From Deltaproteobacteria bacterium (lineage in GTDB: Bacteria > Desulfobacterota > Desulfobacteria > Desulfobacterales > Desulfosarcinaceae), in NCBI GenBank assembly GCA_021819735.1, contig JAKAFO010000004.1, positions 8,366 to 40,373 of the forward strand: DNA of 32,008 nt, given 5' to 3'. The translations under genes and the position numbers were made by a program. The notes under the pieces are model-generated. The model was not told where the DNA came from. It did no database searches and saw nothing but the letters and a program-made list of their open reading frames with translations. This document shows, in pieces, positions 23,740 to 29,149 of the stretch; position 1 is the stretch's first letter, and each line of letters starts with the position of its first letter.

Positions 23740-24651
23740 ATGCCCTTCGTCACCGTCAACGGCATCAAACATCACTATATGCAGCAAGGCAGCGGCCCCG
23801 ACGTGGTGCTGATTCACGGCATGGGCGGCAATATCTCTTTCTGGCATGCCAATAAGGCCCTGGCCGCGCTGAAAAGCGATTTCCGCGTCACGGTCTACGA
23901 TCTGCGCGGGCACGGCTACAGCGATTTTGTGAAAAGCGGCTATACGTCCAAGGATCTGTCAGCGGATTTGAACGCCTTGCTCGAGGCCGTCGGCGTGCAA
24001 AAAGCCTTTCTGGCCGGGCACAGCCTGGGGGGGTTGGTGGCCTTGCATACGGCCTATCTTTATCCCGAGAGAGTCGCCGGCATCGTCATGGCCGAGGGCA
24101 ATGTGCCGGCCTTGCGCCATCTCATCGACCTGGACAAATGGTCCTTCCGCCAGCAGCGCGACGATATGCTGCGGGAGATCGATCCCAGGCTGCCGGAAAT
24201 GGTGCGGGGCCAGGACATCTTCTACCTGGAGTACCGCTTGAAAAACGCCAAGAAAGAAATCGGCGACAGCGATCTCAACCAATTCGGCTTGCGCAAGGGG
24301 ATGGCCGTGAAAGGTAAAGGGGTTTTACGGCTGCTGGAAGAGACCACGATTAAAAAAGACGTTCGCGACCTGGCCGGCCTGACCGAGGCATGTATCCGCA
24401 CGGTGACCCAGCCGACGTTGGCGCTCTACGGGGAGTATTCGCCCCTGATCCCGATTTCGGAGTATCTGCGCGATCATCTGCCCAACTGCACCCAGGAAGT
24501 CATTCCCAAAGCCTGTCACCTGTTCCCGGCCAGAATGCCGGATAACTTCGTCAACAGCCTGGGCGCCTTTCTGTTTAAAATCGCCAAGGCAGCGCCCTGC
24601 GAGGTTCATTATGCAGCCCATGCAACCGCTCCGACCGCCCAAGTGGCTTGA
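23740..24651 (+). CDS. Alpha/beta hydrolase (possible chain-releasing thioesterase)
   Basis: This 303-aa single-domain alpha/beta-hydrolase has an oxyanion-loop segment VVLIHGMGGN, DLRGHGYSD, and the nucleophile elbow AGHSLGG with Ser95. His260 in the segment PKACHLFP is the likely catalytic histidine. At the usual acid position, where relatives read G-x-x-D-x-x-x-P, this protein has YGEYSPLIP, so Ser234 stands where Asp is normal; Glu232 or another acid may substitute. There is a good AAGGAG before the ATG. No signal peptide is seen. Within a synthase operon it could release the chain from a carrier, proofread it, or hydrolyse a lipid ester. Its 3' end overlaps the sulfotransferase gene by 41 bp. 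Confidence 0.85.
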   Translation: MPFVTVNGIKHHYMQQGSGPDVVLIHGMGGNISFWHANKALAALKSDFRVTVYDLRGHGYSDFVKSGYTSKDLSADLNALLEAVGVQKAFLAGHSLGGLVALHTAYLYPERVAGIVMAEGNVPALRHLIDLDKWSFRQQRDDMLREIDPRLPEMVRGQDIFYLEYRLKNAKKEIGDSDLNQFGLRKGMAVKGKGVLRLLEETTIKKDVRDLAGLTEACIRTVTQPTLALYGEYSPLIPISEYLRDHLPNCTQEVIPKACHLFPARMPDNFVNSLGAFLFKIAKAAPCEVHYAAHATAPTAQVA

Positions 24652-25219
24652 CAGCCTCGTGCTGGTTTCCGGTCTGCCGCGCTCGGGCACCAGTATGATG
24701 ATGCGCATGTTGGACGCCGGCGGCATGCCCATCTACACCGACAATATCCGCACGGCCAACGAGGACAATCCCAACGGCTATTACGAGTTGGAGAAGATCA
24801 AACAAATCGAACAGGACGCCACGTGGCTGAGGAACGAAAAGGGCAAAGCCATCAAAGCCATTTCGGCCCTGCTGCCGGCGCTGCCCAAGGATCTTTATTA
24901 TCATGTGATTTTCATGCGCCGGCACATGCCCGAAATCCTGGCATCCCAGCAAAAGATGCTCAAGCGGCGGGGCGTGACCGACGACCGGATTCCCGATGCG
25001 CTCATGGCGGCCAAATACGAGGCGTATCTGGCGGCCACCTATAAATGGATCGCGAAGCAAAGCCACCTGAATGTGCTTTACGTTCACTATAACGAAGTCA
25101 TAGCCGATCCCTGGAACCAGGCCGAGCGGGTCAATGCTTTTCTGGAGAACCGGCTGAACGTGGCGCACATGGTGCGTGTGGTGGACCCGGACCTGTACCG
25201 GCAGCGGAAGCAGGCTTGA
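24611..25219 (+). CDS. Small sulfotransferase-family protein (PAPS-dependent)
   Basis: This 202-aa protein has a P-loop-like 5'-phosphosulfate binding motif, SGLPRSGTS (residues 20-28), followed by MMMRMLDAGGMPIYTD. The segment VIFMRRHMPEILASQ resembles the 3'-phosphate binding region. It fits compact bacterial sulfotransferase-fold proteins that are shorter than typical carbohydrate sulfotransferases. The reaction expected is transfer of sulfate from PAPS to a hydroxyl or amine, here perhaps on the lipid product, giving an anionic head group. The start overlaps the hydrolase gene by 41 bp; an in-frame ATG nine bases on is an alternative. Activity on lipid is inferred from context, and a purely structural relative with another role cannot be excluded. 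Confidence 0.75.
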   Translation: MQPMQPLRPPKWLDSLVLVSGLPRSGTSMMMRMLDAGGMPIYTDNIRTANEDNPNGYYELEKIKQIEQDATWLRNEKGKAIKAISALLPALPKDLYYHVIFMRRHMPEILASQQKMLKRRGVTDDRIPDALMAAKYEAYLAATYKWIAKQSHLNVLYVHYNEVIADPWNQAERVNAFLENRLNVAHMVRVVDPDLYRQRKQA

Positions 25220-25260
25220 GAGGGTGGGGCTGACCCATCCTCAAGAAGGGAGAGGGGGAG

Positions 25261-26769
25261 ATGACCATGAAAGCCAGACAATTACTGGAATCGAAGCCGC
25301 GCGGTTATCATCTTGCGGAACTGGTGGTCTTGGGGGCCGATACGACCACCGATCTGCTGGAACGGCTGGCGCATTGGTTGAAGGCTTTGGAAGCGGCTTC
25401 CGAGGGAAACGGCTTGCTCAAGCAACTGGCCTACGACAGTTACCGGCAATTCGACGGCCGGCCGAGCCGGTTGCGCGTCGCGCTGACCGCCTACGGTGAA
25501 GGCGATCTGCGCAAAAAAATGGCGCAAATGCGCAAAATGATCGGCGACCGGCCCCAGGACGGTTTTTCTTTCCCCGCCGCCGGGCTTTTTTACGGCGCCG
25601 GCGAGACCGGCGCCCAAATGGCTTTCCTCTTCCCGGGACAAGGGTCCCAGTACCTGAACATGGGCAAGGCCCTGGCGGATGCCTTTCCGGCCGCGCGTCG
25701 CGCCTGGGACACCCTGGGCCGCATGCGTTTCGGCGCCAAGAGCATCACGGAGATGGTTTTCCCGCCCGAATCGATGAGCGAAGAAGAGAAGAAATGGGCT
25801 TTCCTGGAGCTCTGCGGGGCGGAGTGGGCCAGCCCATCGATTGCCGTGGCCGGCGAGGCGATTTTGAATCTGCTGGAAGAAATGGGGGTCCGACCGGATG
25901 CGGTCGGATCGCATAGTTTCGGCGATATCGCCGCGTTGCGGGCGGCACATGTCATTTCCAGCGAAGATATGCTCAAGGCGATCCGTTTGCGGGGAGATAT
26001 GGGCGTTGCGTGTCCCCAAGCCACTCGGGGATGCATCTTGGTGGTGCCCGAATCCGCTGACCGAATAAAAGCCGAACTCGCCAGGCACGGCATCGAACAG
26101 GTGTGGGTCGCCAATTACAACTGGGGGAGCCAAACGGTTCTGTCCGGCTTGAAAGCGGGCATCGCCAAAGCCAACGACGTGTTCCAGGCGCAAGGCATTA
26201 ACAGCCGGTTGATCCCCATATCGGCAGCGCCCCATTGTCCACTTTCATACAATGTCACCGAAAATTTCTTCGAACACCTGCGAGAGATTCCCTTCGCCAA
26301 AGCCGATTTCGAGGTTTACTCCAGCTTGTTCGGGCGCAAGGTCCATAACGATCCCGATCTGTTGCGCAAGATACTAAAGGTCCATAGCGAAAAACCGGTA
26401 CGCTTCCTGCGCCAGATCGAACAGATGCATCGTGATGGTGTACGGATCTTCATCGAGGTGGGGCCGTCCGATGTATTGACCCAACTGGTGGGCCAGATTC
26501 TGGAAGGCAAGGCGCACGTCGCTTTGAGCACCGACCAGCGCAAAAAAGACGGGGTGCTGGTCTTCTTGAACACGGTCGCCGAACTTTTCAAGGAAAACCG
26601 GATCAAGGACCTGTCGCCACTGTGGGAGGGCTATCGACTCCCGAGCACCGCCGGATTGGAAGCGCGCGGCAGGGCGAGCGCTTCCGCCGCCGTGGAAAAG
26701 TACTTGTACCAATTGGACCTTGAATTCGCCAAGATCGAAAAGGGATACCCGACGGCTCAGGCGGTCTGA
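25261..26769 (+). CDS. Stand-alone acyltransferase, PfaB/FabD-like
   Basis: The 502-aa protein has an N-terminal region of about 115 residues resembling the linker that precedes AT domains in synthases, then a complete AT domain. The AT starts MAFLFPGQGSQYLNMG and has the nucleophile elbow VGSHSFGDIAALRAA with Ser219, the substrate Arg in RLRGDM, NYNWGSQTVLSG, and an active-site His in AAPHCPL. The elbow reads SHSFGD rather than GHSxGE and the usual AFHS motif reads APHCP, so substrate choice may differ from malonyl-CoA. In PUFA systems the separate AT PfaB strongly affects product type, a plausible role here. ATG 25267 is an alternative start, since GGGGGAG ends right before 25261; both starts have a usable upstream purine stretch. 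This is probably the last gene of the operon. Confidence 0.88.
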   Translation: MTMKARQLLESKPRGYHLAELVVLGADTTTDLLERLAHWLKALEAASEGNGLLKQLAYDSYRQFDGRPSRLRVALTAYGEGDLRKKMAQMRKMIGDRPQDGFSFPAAGLFYGAGETGAQMAFLFPGQGSQYLNMGKALADAFPAARRAWDTLGRMRFGAKSITEMVFPPESMSEEEKKWAFLELCGAEWASPSIAVAGEAILNLLEEMGVRPDAVGSHSFGDIAALRAAHVISSEDMLKAIRLRGDMGVACPQATRGCILVVPESADRIKAELARHGIEQVWVANYNWGSQTVLSGLKAGIAKANDVFQAQGINSRLIPISAAPHCPLSYNVTENFFEHLREIPFAKADFEVYSSLFGRKVHNDPDLLRKILKVHSEKPVRFLRQIEQMHRDGVRIFIEVGPSDVLTQLVGQILEGKAHVALSTDQRKKDGVLVFLNTVAELFKENRIKDLSPLWEGYRLPSTAGLEARGRASASAAVEKYLYQLDLEFAKIEKGYPTAQAV

Positions 26770-26815
26770 CCCTAAAGCTATCAAACTGACATATGGGTCT
26801 CTGTTTAGGGTTTTT
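26769..26815 (+). terminator. Possible rho-independent terminator after the synthase operon
   Basis: ACCCTAAA (26769-26776, beginning at the last base of the stop codon) is perfectly complementary to TTTAGGGT (26804-26811), which is followed by four more T residues. The 27-nt loop is long and the stem is only half GC, so efficiency is uncertain. The position directly after the last operon gene supports the call. Confidence 0.45.
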
Positions 26816-27092
26816 GAGACGGATTATTAGTGTTTTCCCGATGGACAGCATAGGGCCATTAAAATAAAGTAGCTATAGTGTTAATAAAAATTACAAATCC
26901 AGAAGATACATCATGCGGCGATCGCACTTTCGGTGGGGGCTTCGGCCCCGGTCATCGACCCGCCGACGAGTCCGCGGATATTGGTGCGACGGGGGTGACA
27001 TTTTTTCGCAAGACGCAGTCGTCTGGAGGGGATTTCGTTGCGTTGCCTAAAGGGGTGTTCAACTACACTTAAGTAAGTAGAGGGAGGTACAC
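26770..27092. other. 323-bp non-coding leader of the secreted-protein gene
   Basis: Composition switches from AT-rich (to about 26910) to a GC-rich island (26915-27000). Contents are the putative terminator, an ACTGACATATGGGT sequence (26785-26798) similar to two other candidate operator sites, a TATAGT -10-like hexamer (26874-26879) without a good -35, a hairpin with a canonical C(UUCG)G loop (GGGGC-TTCG-GCCCC, 26936-26949), an alternative pairing of CGGTGGG (26931-26937) with CCCGCCG (26959-26965), and a hairpin AGACG-CAGT-CGTCT (27011-27024). The mutually exclusive pairings suggest a structured 5' UTR, but no known riboswitch was recognised. Confidence 0.45.
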
Positions 27093-28808
27093 ATGAAGAA
27101 GTTGGCCATCAGTCTATTCGTATTGGGATTCTCCTTGTATTGCGCGTTGCCTTGTTTTGGGATGGCATACCCACCGCCAACCCCCACCCCGCCTTTCAAC
27201 ACCACGCTCGTGGCCAAGGCTCCCGTCGATGAGTGCTTCAACGGTGTCGGTGGCGCCTATATCGCCGGTTCCAGTTGCAGCAGCAATCAAAAACCGAAGA
27301 CCAATCAATCCTACGTGTGGGGGCTCACCAAGGCGGGGGATAACATCTGGTTCGGCACGGCGGCCAACATGCTATGTCTGATCAATGCCTACAACGCCTA
27401 TGAAAACGGCGTCGACATAAAATCCTATTGGAACGGTTTGTGGACGTGTGAATTTAATGAAGGGCAATACGTCAAAACGCAGATGCCATCGGTCACGGTG
27501 CCTTCCGTCTTCAGCGATTACCGGCCACCCAAAATTTATACCTACAACATCGCTACCAAGGTGTTGACCGACAAGACCCTGGAGATCGCCAATCCCCAGG
27601 CCCAATTGCTGCTCCAGACCACTTTCGGCCTGCGCTCGGCCGTCACCTTCGGCAACTACGTCTTTTTGAGCGGTCCCATGGCCCTGGGCGCGGGCATCAA
27701 CCTTTTCGCCTTCAATGCGACCACCGGCGCTTTCCTGGGTGCCGGCACTTTAAAGGATTTCCAGAACATCCGCAGATGGCTGGTTTTGAACAATGTGCTT
27801 TACGCGGCCGTGGGTGCCGAGGGCGGCGGCGGCAAGATATTGCGATGGACCGGTACTGCGGCAGCGCCCTTTACTTTTGCTGAAGTCGGCGTTGTAGATG
27901 GCGCCGCCAGCGAAATCGTGGCCCATGATGGTCGGATCTTCGTCGGCACCTGGCCCAGCCGCGTCAATGATGTGGCTTATATGGCCGGACTCTGGATGAG
28001 CCCGACGGTTCCCGCCACCGGCTTGACCGCCGCGGATGCCGGCAGTTGGAAAAAGGTTTGGCAGGCCGATCGCTATGAACCCGATGCGCTCAATGCTTCC
28101 ATTTACGGCATGGGCGCCATGGCCTCGTATGGCGGTTATCTGTACTGGGGCACGATGCATGTGCAAGGCAAGGCGGCCAGGGTTTTCGCCGAGCAATACA
28201 ACATCACGGGCAACGATGCCTTGTGGGAAACCTACAACAATTCGTGGCGCGCGACGGCCATCTTCAGGGGCAGCAATTTCAGCGCTACCAGCCCTACGTT
28301 CGAACTGCTTTACGGCAACTCGACGCTGCCGGTTTACGTCTACAGTAACGGGCGCGGCTATTGGGCCAGCGCGAAAAACAAAATGGGTGGCGTTTCGGGG
28401 CGTTACGGAACCGCCGGCTTCGGCAACAAGTACAACAATTACTGCTGGTCCATGGCGATCTATAACAATCAATTGTTCGTGGGCACCATGGACCACGGCT
28501 ACCTGTGGCTGGATTGGGAACATCTCCAGGGCGTCTATGACGGAGAGCCCTTCTATACCTACATCCCTTACTGGTACGACCGGGATCCGGAAGAGTGGGG
28601 TGCCGATCTGTGGCGTTTTGCCTCGACCAGTTCGTCCGCCAGCCGCGTGAGCCGCGATGGATTGGGCAATTACACCAACATGGGTTTCCGCAACATGATT
28701 GCCGATGAAGCCACCGGCTTGTATGTGGGCACCGCCAACCCCGCCAACCTGTATCGCGAAGATGGCGACCGGGGCGGTTGGGAATTGCTCAGGGTGACCA
28801 AGCGGTAA
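27093..28808 (+). CDS. Secreted protein of unknown function, propeller-like sequence
   Basis: This is a 571-aa protein with a clear Sec signal peptide (MKKLAISLFVLGFSLYCALP, cleavage near residues 20-25) and then a short Pro/Thr-rich spacer. I do not recognise a named family. The mature part contains recurrent segments of the type NYVFLSGPMALG, NVLYAAVGA, GRIFVGTWPS, GYLYWGTMHV, NQLFVGTMDHG and GLYVGTANP. These look like repeated beta-strands ending in G-T or G-x, as in beta-propeller or kelch-like folds. It is rich in Trp, Tyr and Asn. No catalytic motif is evident. GGGAGG precedes the ATG. It may act in the periplasm or outside the cell. Its relation to the synthase operon is positional only, since a possible terminator lies between them. 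Confidence 0.8.
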   Translation: MKKLAISLFVLGFSLYCALPCFGMAYPPPTPTPPFNTTLVAKAPVDECFNGVGGAYIAGSSCSSNQKPKTNQSYVWGLTKAGDNIWFGTAANMLCLINAYNAYENGVDIKSYWNGLWTCEFNEGQYVKTQMPSVTVPSVFSDYRPPKIYTYNIATKVLTDKTLEIANPQAQLLLQTTFGLRSAVTFGNYVFLSGPMALGAGINLFAFNATTGAFLGAGTLKDFQNIRRWLVLNNVLYAAVGAEGGGGKILRWTGTAAAPFTFAEVGVVDGAASEIVAHDGRIFVGTWPSRVNDVAYMAGLWMSPTVPATGLTAADAGSWKKVWQADRYEPDALNASIYGMGAMASYGGYLYWGTMHVQGKAARVFAEQYNITGNDALWETYNNSWRATAIFRGSNFSATSPTFELLYGNSTLPVYVYSNGRGYWASAKNKMGGVSGRYGTAGFGNKYNNYCWSMAIYNNQLFVGTMDHGYLWLDWEHLQGVYDGEPFYTYIPYWYDRDPEEWGADLWRFASTSSSASRVSRDGLGNYTNMGFRNMIADEATGLYVGTANPANLYREDGDRGGWELLRVTKR

Positions 28809-28878
28809 TGAATCCCAGGGGCTTTACGCGGCGCGCGAACCGAATAGAGCCCCATTTGTTTTTACCCCAACTTTTCTA

Positions 28879-28906
28879 TTGACAGGGGTCTCGGGCGTGA
28901 TGTAAA
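28879..28906 (+). promoter_or_regulatory. Putative sigma-70 promoter of the acyl-CoA ligase gene
   Basis: A perfect -35 TTGACA (28879-28884) is followed after 16 bp by TGTAAA (28901-28906) as a -10. The -10 is imperfect (four of six to TATAAT). The position between two same-strand genes and the operator-like palindrome immediately downstream support it. Confidence 0.5.
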
Positions 28907-28907
28907 A

Positions 28908-28921
28908 ACCGACATGTCAGT
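28908..28921. promoter_or_regulatory. Operator-like palindrome ACCGACATGTCAGT at the predicted start site
   Basis: The 14-bp site has 7-bp arms with one mismatch and a perfect GACATGTC core. It sits right after the -10, where a repressor would block initiation. It resembles ACTGATGTGTCAGT before the efflux operon (4895) and ACTGACATATGGGT after the synthase operon (26785). Acyl-CoA ligase genes are often controlled by TetR-type repressors that sense acyl-CoA, so a fatty-acid regulator encoded here or elsewhere is plausible. Confidence 0.45.
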
Positions 28922-28960
28922 CTAAATTACGCCCTTCAAGTAACAAGAGAAGAACCCATA

Positions 28961-28989
28961 GGGGCCGATCGGATAACCCCATCGGCCCC
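28961..28989. other. Strong 9-bp hairpin in the acyl-CoA ligase leader
   Basis: GGGGCCGAT (28961-28969) and ATCGGCCCC (28981-28989) are perfect complements with an 11-nt loop. TTTTT follows only after 12 more bases, so it is a poor intrinsic terminator. It could be the terminator of the upstream gene with a distant T-run, or an mRNA-stabilising or regulatory leader structure. Confidence 0.45.
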
Positions 28990-29149
28990 ATCTCCAACCA
29001 ATTTTTGACGAGGATCGGCGCGTGATACGCGACCGATGTATGCCCAATAGGAAGAACGCTCTAGGCATCCTATGATCCCGTGGCCCTTGAATATTAGTGA
29101 ACCTGTCGCTTTCTCTTGCTGATGCGATAGGGTGCCGAAGGAGACATGC

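Larger units (their letters stand above)
28809..29149. other. 341-bp non-coding region: promoter and leader of the acyl-CoA ligase gene
   Basis: No gene is supported here. The left part is the tail of the secreted-protein transcript. It is followed by a promoter-like pair at 28879-28906, a palindromic site at 28908-28921, a strong 9-bp hairpin at 28961-28989 and a TTTTT run at 29002-29006. If transcription starts near 28913, the ligase mRNA has a leader of about 235 nt. Confidence 0.55.

Noticed and set aside
26918-26925. GCGATCGC octamer (HIP1-like palindrome)
   Set aside because: A single copy was noticed, so there is no sign of the over-representation that gives this octamer meaning in cyanobacteria.
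26878-27072. Small plus-strand frame of 64 codons before the secreted protein
   Set aside because: It has no ribosome-binding site, runs through hairpins, and its sequence has no secondary-structure or family signal.
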